Shown here piece by piece: positions 10,981-19,718 of a DNA stretch of 64,000 nt. The notes under the pieces are model-generated. The model searched no databases. It had not been told where the DNA came from and worked only from the letters and a program-made list of their open reading frames with translations. Origin of the DNA: Collinsella aerofaciens (lineage in GTDB: Bacteria > Actinomycetota > Coriobacteriia > Coriobacteriales > Coriobacteriaceae); assembly GCF_028207065.1 (NCBI RefSeq), contig NZ_JAQLFP010000007.1, positions 9,243 through 73,242 on the forward strand, written 5' to 3'. The translations under genes and the position numbers were made by a program. Every line of letters starts with the position of its first letter. Positions within the stretch are counted from its first letter, which is position 1.

Positions 10981-11013
10981 GCAAGTGATGCCTCCCAAGG
11001 AGTAACAAACTTG
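10981..11013 (-). promoter_or_regulatory. RAT-like ribonucleic antiterminator site
   Basis: Minus-strand sequence AGTTTGTTACT-CCTTGG-GAGGCA matches the core layout of LicT/SacY targets (GGNTTGTTACT, loop, GCAGGCA). It is placed in the leader of licT. No clear U-tailed terminator overlaps it, which weakens the call. Confidence 0.5.
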
Positions 11014-11109
11014 TGAGCATGTGGGCAATTGTAGGATGAAACTTGCATGCGGCGTAAGCCCCATTGGCGCGAAAGTCCGCCGAACGGTAGGAAATCGCCC
11101 GTAAACGGC

Positions 11110-11150
11110 AAAACCACCGCAAAGGAGTCTGGCCCCTTTGCGGTGGTTTT
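11110..11150. terminator. Hairpin repeat, family 1 (copy 4)
   Basis: AAAACCACCGCAAAGG pairs with CCTTTGCGGTGGTTTT, with A-runs and T-runs on both sides that suit a bidirectional terminator. It lies 16 nt past the histidine phosphatase stop. Confidence 0.65.
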
Positions 11151-11166
11151 GGCTGATGCCCCGATG

Positions 11167-11751
11167 CTACTCGCGCGGGGTGCCGTAGGGGTTGTACAGA
11201 TCTGCGAGAGCGAATGTGCTGGTGGCAGGATTAAAGTCGAGTTCGAGCACGCAGCAGTTGCCGATGCGGTTCTTCATCTTGAGCGGCTCCACGCCCACGC
11301 CGCGCATAACCTGAGCCGCTGCGGCGCCATGGCTCACGCATAACACGCTCTCATGCCCAGGGCGCTGCATGAGCTCGGTGATGGTCGCCATGATGCGCTC
11401 GCGAAACTCGTCTTCGCCCTCGCCGTCATACTGCTTGTAAAAATCGCCGTACGGCAGGCGCGGATTCAAATCCTCGCTCGCGCCCTCAAACTTGCCAAAG
11501 TTCCACTCCTTAAGGCCCTTGACGCGCTCGTAAGGCTGATCAGGAAACGCAAGCTCAAGCGTGTCGCACGCACGCTCGGAGGTGGAACTGTACGCATAGT
11601 CGAACGCAAGGCCACGCTCTCGCAGGGTCGCGCCGACAGTTTTAGCCTGCTCGATTCCCAGCTCGGTAAGCGGCGAGTCACACCAGCCCTGCTTGCGACG
11701 AAGCAAGTTAAAGAGCGTTTGACCGTGACGCATAAAGTACAGTTTTGGCAT
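11167..11751 (-). CDS. Histidine phosphatase family protein (phosphoglycerate mutase-like)
   Basis: 194 aa. The catalytic RHGQT motif is at residues 8-12 (YFMRHGQTLFN), followed by GxCDSPLTELG, the usual second motif. A proton-donor Glu lies in LKEWNFGKFEG and the second catalytic His in CVSHGAAAA. Family members dephosphorylate small phospho-compounds or act as broad phosphatases; the substrate here is unknown. Cytosolic. The gene is bracketed by family 1 hairpins, so it is likely transcribed alone. Confidence 0.85.
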   Translation of the reverse strand: MPKLYFMRHGQTLFNLLRRKQGWCDSPLTELGIEQAKTVGATLRERGLAFDYAYSSTSERACDTLELAFPDQPYERVKGLKEWNFGKFEGASEDLNPRLPYGDFYKQYDGEGEDEFRERIMATITELMQRPGHESVLCVSHGAAAAQVMRGVGVEPLKMKNRIGNCCVLELDFNPATSTFALADLYNPYGTPRE

Positions 11752-11826
11752 GAGACCTCCGTAATCGCAATCGTTTGTCAGCGATTATTGCACCTTGAGG
11801 TAGGTTTAAGTCAAAGCCTCTTTGGC

Positions 11827-11868
11827 AAAAACCACCACAAAGGTGCCTGGCCCCTTTGTGGTGGTTTT
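11827..11868. terminator. Hairpin repeat, family 1 (copy 5)
   Basis: The same stem (AAAACCACCACAAAGG / CCTTTGTGGTGGTTTT) and the same right flank (GGCTGATG) as copy 4. It lies 11 nt past the stop of the MoaC-MobB gene. Confidence 0.65.
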
Positions 11869-11879
11869 GGCTGATGTCC

Positions 11880-13190
11880 CTAAAGTCTACCGAGATGATC
11901 TTGGATGAGATCGCAGATGGCTCGGGCGTCGTTGATGTTGATGGCTCGGGTCGCAAAGCCGGCGTCGAAGGCCTGACGTGCCAGTGCCTCGTTGCAGGCA
12001 AGGGCCAGCGTGTGGCCATCGACCAGGTCGAGTGAGCTCTTGCCGCGCAGACGGTCGACACCCGAGCGCGCGACCACGATGTTGTCGAAGCCCTCGGTCT
12101 TGTAGCCCTCGATGATCACCACGTCGACATCGTTGTAGCGCGACAGCAGCTCGCGCGCGGGCATCTCGTCCTCCTCGCGCGTGTCGGCGTACTCCGCCCA
12201 GCGCGTGGCGCAGATGAGGCCCACGTGCTTGGATCCGGCTTGGTGATGGCGCCACGTATCCTTAGCGGGCACATCGATATCAAAGCCATGATGCCCATGA
12301 TGCTTGAGCGAACCCACGCGAAGGCCGCGGCGAGTGAGCTCGGCAATGACCTTCTCGACGAGCGTGGTCTTGCCCGAGTTTTGGTAGCCGATAAACGCGA
12401 TCGCGGGGACGGCCGGTGTCGGAGCTGCGGGTGCGACGGCGACGGGTGCGCTCGCGGGCGCGGCACCGTCAGCGGCCACGGCCTCAGCAGCAGCGGCCTG
12501 ACGCTCGGCACGATCCCACACGCCCGAGCGGCCGCCCTCCTTGTGCAGCAGGCGCACGTCGACGATCTCCATGCCACGATCGACCGCCTTGCACATGTCA
12601 TAGATCGTTAGGCACGCAGCGCTCGCGCCGGTCAGGGCCTCCATCTCGATACCCGTCTTGCCCGTCACGCCGGCCGTAACCAGTACGTGAAAGCCAACCT
12701 GCCCGTCTGCGCGCGCCGGTGCCCAGCCCTCGGGCACGTCATCGGCCGGCGTCCCCGCCGCAGCGATGGGCGCAATGTCGCACTTGCTCTTAGTAATGAG
12801 CAGCGGATGGCACATGGGAATGATGTCGCTCGTGCGTTTGATGGCCATAATGCCCGCCACGCGCGCGCAGGCAAGCACGTCGCCCTTTTTGGCGCGGTCC
12901 TGCAGCACCATGGCCTGCGTCTCGGGATGCATGAGGATGGTGCCCTCGGCGATGGCAATGCGATGGGTCTCGGCCTTGTCGGACACGTCGACCATGCGCA
13001 CCTCGCCCTTGGCGTCCACGTGCGTAAGCTCGTCGCGACGGGCGTCGCGGGCGGGCTCGGTGGCAGCACCGGCAGTCGGCTGCGCGGACGCGTCGGCGTT
13101 GCCAGCATTCGCCGCAGCCGTGACTTTGTGGGCAGACATCGCGGCCCTGCGAGCGGCCTTGGTGGCATCGGCGTACCTGCTCTTGGCCAT
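11880..13190 (-). CDS. moaC-mobB: MoaC-MobB fusion: cyclic pyranopterin monophosphate synthase / Mo-cofactor GTP-binding protein
   Basis: 436 aa from the ATG at 13190 with GGAGGA 5 nt upstream. Residues 1-75 are a low-complexity Ala-rich leader. Residues about 75-235 are MoaC, which converts the MoaA product to cyclic pyranopterin monophosphate (KRTSDIIPMCHPLL, VTGKTGIEMEALTGAS, DMCKAVDRGM). After an Ala/Pro linker (about 235-275), residues 275-436 are MobB with P-loop GYQNSGKTTLVEK and SLKHHGHHGFDID, a GTPase that assists late Mo-cofactor steps. The gene starts 4 nt after moaA, whose last codons form its ribosome site. Fusing an early and a late step is unusual. Confidence 0.88.
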   Translation of the reverse strand: MAKSRYADATKAARRAAMSAHKVTAAANAGNADASAQPTAGAATEPARDARRDELTHVDAKGEVRMVDVSDKAETHRIAIAEGTILMHPETQAMVLQDRAKKGDVLACARVAGIMAIKRTSDIIPMCHPLLITKSKCDIAPIAAAGTPADDVPEGWAPARADGQVGFHVLVTAGVTGKTGIEMEALTGASAACLTIYDMCKAVDRGMEIVDVRLLHKEGGRSGVWDRAERQAAAAEAVAADGAAPASAPVAVAPAAPTPAVPAIAFIGYQNSGKTTLVEKVIAELTRRGLRVGSLKHHGHHGFDIDVPAKDTWRHHQAGSKHVGLICATRWAEYADTREEDEMPARELLSRYNDVDVVIIEGYKTEGFDNIVVARSGVDRLRGKSSLDLVDGHTLALACNEALARQAFDAGFATRAININDARAICDLIQDHLGRL

Positions 13191-13194
13191 ATGA

Positions 13195-14250
13195 TCATCC
13201 TCCGATTTGGGACATAAATCGTTGCGTGCCCTCAATTATCGCGTGTTCCTGCGGTTTGTGGGCCACAGCATCGCGCCAAATCGAAAGTACCTGCATATCA
13301 TCACCACGGCGCAGCGCCTCACGCACCGAATACTCGGCATCGCTGAACAGGCACGGACGCACGTTGCCATCGGCCGTCAGGCGCAGACGGTTGCAATTCG
13401 CACAAAAATGGTTGGACATGGCGCTAATAAAGCCAACCGTTCCCGCCGCGCCCGGAAAGTGCCAGTACCGCGCAGGACCCGCGCCGGCAGGAGCGTCGTT
13501 GATGTCGAGCGGCTCGAGCTCGCCCAGTCCCGCCGCGGCGGCCCCGGCATTGATGCGCGTCCGCAGCTCGTCGCTCGGCACGGTGTCGCTCGCATCCCAC
13601 AACTCGGGATTGAGCGCGGGCGCATGCGGGTCCACAGCGCAATGCGAGCTCGTGTGTTCGTCGCCAATGGGCATGTATTCGATAAAGCGCAGGTGGATGG
13701 GGCGGTCGACGGTCAGCCGCGCGAGGGCCGCCACATCTTGGTTGAGTCGGCGCACGACAACGCAGTTGACCTTAACGGGCTCAAAGCCCCAAGCCAGCGC
13801 CGCGTCGATGCCAGCCATGGTCTGCTCGAGTCGACCCAGGCGCGTGATCTTTCCAAAGAGCGTAGGGTCGAGCGTGTCGAGCGAGATGTTGACGCGGTTA
13901 AGCCCCGCGTCTTTGAGCTGCGGCGCCAGCTTGGGCAGCAGGGCGCCATTGGTGGTAAGCGAGATGTCCTCGATCTGCGGAATCGCGCGGATGTCGCGAA
14001 TAAGCGGAATGATACGACGGCTGACCAGCGGCTCGCCGCCCGTCAGGCGCACGCGGCGAATGCCCTCCCCCGCCACCAAGCGCACAAAGCGGGCGATTTC
14101 CTCGGCGCTGAGCAGCTCGTCGTGTGCGCGGGGTGCCACGCCATCGGCCGGCATGCAGTAAATGCAGCGAAAATTGCACTTGTCGGTAACGGCAATGCGC
14201 AGGTAGTTGATATCGCGGCCAAAACCGTCATGTTGCACGTGCCCGTCCAC
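13195..14250 (-). CDS. moaA: GTP 3',8-cyclase MoaA (radical SAM)
   Basis: 351 aa from a GTG start at 14250 with GGGGAGGG upstream. First enzyme of molybdopterin synthesis: converts GTP to 3',8-cyclo-GTP with S-adenosylmethionine. The radical-SAM cluster is CNFRCIYC (residues 27-34). RLTGGEPLV follows. The second [4Fe-4S] cluster that holds substrate is CANCNRLR with a third Cys at NVRPC near residue 305. The usual C-terminal GG is present (SQIGG). The final codons overlap the Shine-Dalgarno of the downstream MoaC-MobB gene, so the two are coupled. Length is slightly above the norm (about 330) owing to an Ala/Gly-rich insert near residues 220-260. Confidence 0.95.
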   Translation of the reverse strand: MDGHVQHDGFGRDINYLRIAVTDKCNFRCIYCMPADGVAPRAHDELLSAEEIARFVRLVAGEGIRRVRLTGGEPLVSRRIIPLIRDIRAIPQIEDISLTTNGALLPKLAPQLKDAGLNRVNISLDTLDPTLFGKITRLGRLEQTMAGIDAALAWGFEPVKVNCVVVRRLNQDVAALARLTVDRPIHLRFIEYMPIGDEHTSSHCAVDPHAPALNPELWDASDTVPSDELRTRINAGAAAAGLGELEPLDINDAPAGAGPARYWHFPGAAGTVGFISAMSNHFCANCNRLRLTADGNVRPCLFSDAEYSVREALRRGDDMQVLSIWRDAVAHKPQEHAIIEGTQRFMSQIGG

Positions 14251-14384
14251 GCAGCCCTCCCCTCACGCGGCGTTTTATTCTTCGGAAAACATAATACCCC
14301 ACGAGAGAATCATGCCGACACCCGTACGACAGGACAGGTCGCTTTGAGCAAAACGGACTTTCCAAGCCCATCCTCAGCATACAA

Positions 14385-14445
14385 ACCATCACAACATTCG
14401 ATGCTTTTTTCGATTTTGAGGAAAAGCGTCGAATGTTGTGATGGT
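14385..14445. terminator. Hairpin repeat, family 2 (copy 2)
   Basis: Arms ACCATCACAACATTCGA...GCTTTT and the inverted AAAAGC.TCGAATGTTGTGATGGT pair with one mismatch. It lies about 40 nt beyond the stop of the nuclease-like gene. Confidence 0.6.
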
Positions 14446-14485
14446 CTGCCTGCCCGCAGCGCCCCGTAGAAGGACCAAAACGCCC

Positions 14486-15523
14486 CTAAAGGCCGCCGTC
14501 CCAGTGTCGAATCACGAATTCTCGCAGGTCGTTTTGACGTTTCTGGAACGCTTCGCTTCGGTCGCACTTAAGCCCCATAGCGAGTGCGATGGCGTTCATC
14601 GCCCTGTGCAATTGCAGCTGGTGGGCAAACTGAGTCCCGGTGAGGACGATCATCCTAAAGCCCAGCGCGCTCAGCACGGTCATACGCTCCGCGTCCGACG
14701 CGCTGCGCTGTTTATCAAGATGGTCCGAGCCGTTGTATTCAATCCCCGTACCGCTCGCGGGCGCATATACGTCGATCTCGAAATACCCGGCCTTAGCGAG
14801 ATACTTGAACTCGTTGGGGACATCGACCCGATGGTTGAGCTCGATCTTGACGTATCCTAGCCCGCCCTGGGAACGTTTTGCTACGACCATGATTGCGGTG
14901 GCCGTCTCCATGGGCGACCGCGCGCCATCGTGCACGCGCTTGAGCACAGCGACCGCGCGTATAGCCCCCTGACGAGATCGGTTCTCATTGCAATAGGCAA
15001 TCAAATCGGCAACGGCATACCTCTGCCCCATCTCGATATAATCGCCTGTCGACAGATGATTCAAATGGTATCGGGCGCAGATTTCATACCCATATTCCAA
15101 CTGCTCGGGCTCGCTCATCCACGAACCCGCTTGGACAAAGCACATGGCCTCATCAACCACCAGAAGGCCCTCCGCCACCTCGATAAGATGGCCTGGAGGC
15201 ACCGGCGCCCCAAACACGTGGCACCTAAATCCAGCCGGCGTCGAGCGCTCAAAATCGAAGTTGACGAGCGTGTCGATATGATCGAGCTCTTCTCGTGGAA
15301 TACCAAGCGAAACCAGATAGTCGGTAACGATCCCAACTGCCGTTGAAGCCCTCAGCCCCTTGGCATCGAGTCCCAATTTGGGCAGGCTCGCGGTCGGCTC
15401 CGCCTCGTTAGCAAGCGAGTCCTCATCGTATAGGCTGCTTGCTCGCGAGAGCGGCTCGGACGGGCGCGCCACGTTGTGGTACAGCCAGGCAGTCTTATGG
15501 GACAGGACGATCGGCAGGTCCAT
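14486..15523 (-). CDS. Uncharacterised protein with DUF559/Vsr-like endonuclease-fold C terminus
   Basis: 345 aa, ATG at 15523 with GGAGGG 5 nt upstream. Residues about 1-210 have no recognised domain. The C-terminal 120 residues look like the DUF559/Vsr branch of the PD-(D/E)XK fold: Glu in SPMETAT, then FEIDVYAP...GIEYNGSDH (the usual vDf.w....vEyDG.H pattern), then ERMTVLSALGFRMIVLT. Similar proteins are common and uncharacterised in actinobacteria; some resemble AbiEi-type proteins. A nuclease role is inferred from the pattern, not shown. It stands alone between two family 2 hairpins. Confidence 0.55.
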   Translation of the reverse strand: MDLPIVLSHKTAWLYHNVARPSEPLSRASSLYDEDSLANEAEPTASLPKLGLDAKGLRASTAVGIVTDYLVSLGIPREELDHIDTLVNFDFERSTPAGFRCHVFGAPVPPGHLIEVAEGLLVVDEAMCFVQAGSWMSEPEQLEYGYEICARYHLNHLSTGDYIEMGQRYAVADLIAYCNENRSRQGAIRAVAVLKRVHDGARSPMETATAIMVVAKRSQGGLGYVKIELNHRVDVPNEFKYLAKAGYFEIDVYAPASGTGIEYNGSDHLDKQRSASDAERMTVLSALGFRMIVLTGTQFAHQLQLHRAMNAIALAMGLKCDRSEAFQKRQNDLREFVIRHWDGGL

Positions 15524-15624
15524 GAGCCCTCCAATGGAGTCGGATAACCAACCTTATTCCCCTGCCCACGGGTCCGCACACCTTCGTGCGCAAGAAAGCG
15601 ATTCCGCCCGATCGAGTGGTAGAA

Positions 15625-15689
15625 AAACCATCGCAACATTCGATGCTTTTCCCGTTTTTGGCAAAAAACGTCGAATGTTGTGATGGTTT
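15625..15689. terminator. Hairpin repeat, family 2 (copy 3)
   Basis: AAACCATCGCAACATTCGA pairs with TCGAATGTTGTGATGGTTT with one G-T wobble. It is located between the ABC exporter stop (15739) and the nuclease-like gene start (15523). Confidence 0.6.
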
Positions 15690-15738
15690 GAGGCGAGGTG
15701 AGGGGCACGGAGGGGTCAAAGCATCGTGCTCGAACGGG

Positions 15739-17646
15739 TTAATCCAGCTCTTTTAAGCCATGTGCCAGCTGCCAGTACTCGCCGTGCTGGGCGAGCAGCT
15801 CTTCGTGCGTGCCGCGCTCGATGATGCGGCCGTGTTCGAGGACCATGATGGCGTCGGCGTCGCGGACGGTGGACAGGCGGTGCGCGATCATAAACGTGGT
15901 GCGGCCGCGCATGATGCGGTCCATACCGCGCTCGATGAGCTTTTCGGTACGCGTATCGATGGAGCTCGTGGCCTCGTCCAGGATGAGCACCGGCGGGTCG
16001 GCGACGGCAACGCGCGCGATGGCGAGCAGCTGGCGCTGGCCCTGCGACAGGTTGGCGCCATCGGCCGTGACCGGCGTATCGTAGCCTCTAGGCAGGCGGC
16101 GGATAAACGAATCCGCGCAGGCGGCCTCGGCGGCGGCGCGCACCTCCTCGTCGGTCGCGTCGAGCTTGCCAAAGCGGATGTTCTGCGCGATGGTGCCGCT
16201 AAACAGGTGCGTGTCCTGCAGCACAATGCCGAGCGATCCGCGCAGGCTGGCCTTGGCAATGTGCTTGACGTCGATGCCGTCGTACGTGATCTCGCCGTCA
16301 TCGACCTCGTAAAAGCGATTGATGAGGTTGGTGATGGTCGTCTTTCCGGCGCCCGTCGAGCCCACAAACGCGATCTTTTGCCCCGGCTTGGCAAACAGGT
16401 TGAGGTCCGTGAGCACACGGGTGCCCGGCACGTAGGAAAAGTCCACGGCATGGAAGCGCACGTCGCCGGCAAGCGGGACCAAGCCGCAAACAAGCTCGGT
16501 ACCGTCGGCAGCCACCGCACGGCCCGACTCATCAACGGCTGCCACGTCATGCAGGTGCCCGTACGCGCCCACGCCCTGGCCCTCGGGAATCTTCCACGCC
16601 CACGCGGCGTCGCCCGTCTGCACCAGCTCCACGCAGCCCTCGTCAACCTCGGGCTTAAGGTCCATGGCGGCAAACAGGCGCTCGGCGCCGGCCAACGCGT
16701 TGAGCAAAAAGTTGCCCAGCTGCGTAAACTGGTTGATGGGCATGGCGGCCTGGCGTACAAAGACCAGGTAGCTTGCAAGCGCGCCTACGTCGGCGAGCCC
16801 CTTGATGCAGAGTATGCCGCCCGCCACGGCAACGATGGCGTAGTTGGCATAGCCGATCACCACGGTCATGGGAACCATCGAGTTGGCGTAGGCCTGCGCG
16901 GCACCACCGGTGCGGCGCAGCTCTTGGTTGCGCACGTCAAAACCGGCCACGTTGGCCTGCTCGTGATTAAAGACCTTGATGACCTTTTGGCCCGAGACCA
17001 TCTCCTCGACGTATCCGTCCAAATCGCCCAGCGACGCCTGCTGAGCGGCAAAAAAGCGCTTGGAACGCATGCCCGAGTAGCGCGCGTACAGCACAATGGC
17101 CGCGTCGCACACGAGCGTGATAATCGTGAGCTGCCAGTTGAGAATGATGAGCATAGCCGTGGTACCGACCATCTGGATGCTCGCCTGAATCACGTTGGCA
17201 AAACTGTTGTTGAGCGCCTCGGAGACGGTGTCGACGTCGTTGGTAAAGAAGCTCATGATGTCGCCCGAGCGTGTGCCGTCGAAATAACTGAGCGGCAGCG
17301 TCTGAATGTGGGCAAACAGGTCGCGGCGGATATCGGACACCACGCGCTGGGCCGCGCGCACCATGATCTGCGAGTAGCCCAGAGCCGAAAGCACGCCCGC
17401 GGCGTAGATGGCGGCAGTAAAGATGACCTGCCTGGCAAGCAGTTCCTCACCGCCCGTTGCCAAACCGTTGACGATGGGACGTACCATGTAGGTGCCGGCA
17501 AGGCTTGCGATGGCGGCCACAGAGGCAAGCACACCAACTGCGAGCAGCGAGAACTTGGCGTGACCCATGTAGGAGAGCAAGCGGCGAAGCGTCTGCGTCA
17601 GATTGGTGGGACGGGCCTGAGCGGATGTCTTAGGCATGGCGCTCAC
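15739..17646 (-). CDS. ABC exporter half-transporter with consensus ATP site, 635 aa
   Basis: Six-TM exporter domain (about 20-330) fused to a nucleotide-binding domain (about 395-625). Walker A is GSTGAGKTTITN, signature LSQGQRQLL, Walker B VLILDEATSSID with the catalytic Glu present, and H-loop IAHRLSTV. An extra insert of about 50 residues lies between the two parts (about 340-395). It starts at GTG 17646 or ATG 17637, both served by GGAAGGGGG, and overlaps the upstream partner by 17 nt. With that partner it should form a heterodimeric exporter for a drug, lipid or peptide. Confidence 0.88.
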   Translation of the reverse strand: MSAMPKTSAQARPTNLTQTLRRLLSYMGHAKFSLLAVGVLASVAAIASLAGTYMVRPIVNGLATGGEELLARQVIFTAAIYAAGVLSALGYSQIMVRAAQRVVSDIRRDLFAHIQTLPLSYFDGTRSGDIMSFFTNDVDTVSEALNNSFANVIQASIQMVGTTAMLIILNWQLTIITLVCDAAIVLYARYSGMRSKRFFAAQQASLGDLDGYVEEMVSGQKVIKVFNHEQANVAGFDVRNQELRRTGGAAQAYANSMVPMTVVIGYANYAIVAVAGGILCIKGLADVGALASYLVFVRQAAMPINQFTQLGNFLLNALAGAERLFAAMDLKPEVDEGCVELVQTGDAAWAWKIPEGQGVGAYGHLHDVAAVDESGRAVAADGTELVCGLVPLAGDVRFHAVDFSYVPGTRVLTDLNLFAKPGQKIAFVGSTGAGKTTITNLINRFYEVDDGEITYDGIDVKHIAKASLRGSLGIVLQDTHLFSGTIAQNIRFGKLDATDEEVRAAAEAACADSFIRRLPRGYDTPVTADGANLSQGQRQLLAIARVAVADPPVLILDEATSSIDTRTEKLIERGMDRIMRGRTTFMIAHRLSTVRDADAIMVLEHGRIIERGTHEELLAQHGEYWQLAHGLKELD

Positions 17647-19459
17647 CCCCTTCCAAGGTCAATCCGCTGGGGACGGAGGAAAACGGATCATTCGCGCAGC
17701 CATCGTCGCGGCCGTCACCGGCGTCCGCATCCCCCGCAAACTCCATCTGCGAGGCATAAATCTCCTGATAAATGGCGTCGCCCGCCAGCAGATCCTCATG
17801 CGTGCCCACGCCGTGGACACGTCCGTCGTCCAGCACAATAATGCGATCGGCATCCATGACGCTCGCGATGCGCTGCGCAATGACAATCACGGTTGTATCG
17901 GGAATCTGCGCGATATGCTCGCGGATCTTGGCGTCGGTCGCCATATCGACCGCGCTGGTCGAATCGTCAAAGATGAGCACACGCGGATGCTTGAGCAACG
18001 TACGCGCGATGCACAGACGCTGTTTTTGTCCGCCCGAGACGCCGGCACCGCCCTGGCCCAGATAGCCGTCGAGTCCGCCGATGCGATCTAGGAACTCGTC
18101 CACGCATGCCGCCCGGCAGGCACGCAGCAGCTCCTCGTCGGTGGCATCGGGCGCGCCCCACTGCAGGTTCTCGCGCACGGTACCCGTAAACAGCACGTTC
18201 TTTTGTAGCACGATGCCCACGGCGTCGCGCAAGGCGGCCAGGTCGTAATCGCGCACATCGCGCCCGCCCACGAGCACGGCGCCTTCGGTGGCGTCGTACA
18301 GGCGCGCGATCAGCTGCACAAGCGAGCTCTTGCCCGAGCCCGTGCCGCCGAGGATGCCCACCGTCGAGCCGCTCTCGATGCGAAGGTCGATATGTTCGAG
18401 CACATCCTCGGCTGCATCCTCGCGGTACTTAAACGACACGTCGCGAAACTCGATGCTTCCGTCGGCCACCCCGTGCACGGCAGTGGCAGCGTCGGGCGCC
18501 TGGATAAGCGAACGCTCGTCGAGCACCCGCGAGATGCGCTCCACGCTGGCAAGTGCGCGCGTGAGCAGCAAAAACACGTTGGAAATCATCATGAGCGAGT
18601 TCATGATCAGCAGCACATAGCTCATGAAGCCCGTGAGCGAGCCCACGCCGAGCTCGCCGGCAAGAATCATGCGACCGCCGATCCACAGAATGGAAAGCGC
18701 CGCCACGTACATCGACAGCTGAAACACCGGCAAGTTGAGCACAGCGTTGCCAAAGGTCTTCGTCGCGGTGCGCGCAAGCTCGGTATTGACGGCATCGAAC
18801 TTGGCCTCCTCGTGCTCGGCGCGCACGTACGCCTTGACGGCGCGCACGGCGGTGAGGTCCTCCTGCACCACGCCGTTGAGATGGTCCATCGAGGTCTGCA
18901 ACTGGCGGTAGAGCGGACTGACGCGATAGGTGATAACGCCCAGTACGATCGCCAACACCGGCAGGATGATCGCGAAAACGGTGGCGAGCGGACGCGACAG
19001 CACCAACGCATAGACCAAGCCGACGATGAGCGTCACGGGACCGCGCACCATGGGGCGGAAGCCGTTACCTACGGCGTTTTGAATCACGGTGATGTCGGTG
19101 GTCATGCGTGTGACAAGCGAGCTGGCGTCGTAGTTGTCCAGATTGCCAAAGGCGAGCGTCTGGATCTTGCGATACTCGGCCTCGCGCAGGTTAGCGCCGA
19201 GGCCTGAGGCGACGCGAGCAGACGTGCGTGCATAGCCCAAGCCAAGTACCAGCGAACATGCGGCGCATGCCAACATATACGCGCCCTGCAACAGCATGTA
19301 GTTGATGTCGCCCGCGGGCACGCCTACATCGATGATATTTGCCATGATGACCGGGATAAACAGCTCGAGCGCCGTCTCGGCCGTCACAAAGAGCACGCCG
19401 AGCATGGCATCGCGGCGGTATGCCCCCAGATAGGAAAACAAAATCTTGAGATTGCGCAC
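17630..19459 (-). CDS. ABC exporter half-transporter with degenerate ATP site, 609 aa
   Basis: GTG start at 19459 (GGGGGA about 10 nt upstream). Six-TM domain at about 10-320; nucleotide-binding domain at about 335-580. Walker A is GGTGSGKSSLVQ, signature VSGGQKQRL, Walker B VLIFDDSTSAVD: the catalytic Glu is Asp, as in the degenerate site of heterodimeric exporters such as TM287/288. The switch His is replaced too (VIVIAQRIASV has Gln where IAHR is usual). Overlap with the next half-transporter indicates a co-translated pair. Substrate unknown. Confidence 0.88.
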   Translation of the reverse strand: MRNLKILFSYLGAYRRDAMLGVLFVTAETALELFIPVIMANIIDVGVPAGDINYMLLQGAYMLACAACSLVLGLGYARTSARVASGLGANLREAEYRKIQTLAFGNLDNYDASSLVTRMTTDITVIQNAVGNGFRPMVRGPVTLIVGLVYALVLSRPLATVFAIILPVLAIVLGVITYRVSPLYRQLQTSMDHLNGVVQEDLTAVRAVKAYVRAEHEEAKFDAVNTELARTATKTFGNAVLNLPVFQLSMYVAALSILWIGGRMILAGELGVGSLTGFMSYVLLIMNSLMMISNVFLLLTRALASVERISRVLDERSLIQAPDAATAVHGVADGSIEFRDVSFKYREDAAEDVLEHIDLRIESGSTVGILGGTGSGKSSLVQLIARLYDATEGAVLVGGRDVRDYDLAALRDAVGIVLQKNVLFTGTVRENLQWGAPDATDEELLRACRAACVDEFLDRIGGLDGYLGQGGAGVSGGQKQRLCIARTLLKHPRVLIFDDSTSAVDMATDAKIREHIAQIPDTTVIVIAQRIASVMDADRIIVLDDGRVHGVGTHEDLLAGDAIYQEIYASQMEFAGDADAGDGRDDGCANDPFSSVPSGLTLEGGERHA

Positions 19460-19647
19460 GCAGATTCATCCCCCATCAAACGTTGTTCGCAAACCCACGT
19501 ATTATGGCGCGCCGTGCGGCGGTGTCAAGTGATGCGAAATCGATTTCTGCAAGGCTAGTGCAGACGCCATGCTCACAGGGCACGCGCCCGTATTCAATTA
19601 GAAATGAACGCGAGCGTGACTTTTTCGCCCTGCCGCCAATACAAACC

Positions 19648-19678
19648 TTGACTCTACAATCGTTATAGGGTTTTCACT
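19648..19678 (+). promoter_or_regulatory. Possible MerR-type promoter of the MATE gene
   Basis: TTGACT (19648-19653) and TTCACT (19673-19678) are separated by 19 nt, the overlong spacing typical of MerR-regulated promoters. The spacer contains the imperfect dyad ACTCTA...TAGGGT. No MerR gene is adjacent, but a possible C-terminal remnant of one follows the MATE gene. Confidence 0.4.
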
Positions 19679-19718
19679 ACACTGGTACGTAAACAAACCC
19701 AGCCAGAAAGCCCCGCCC

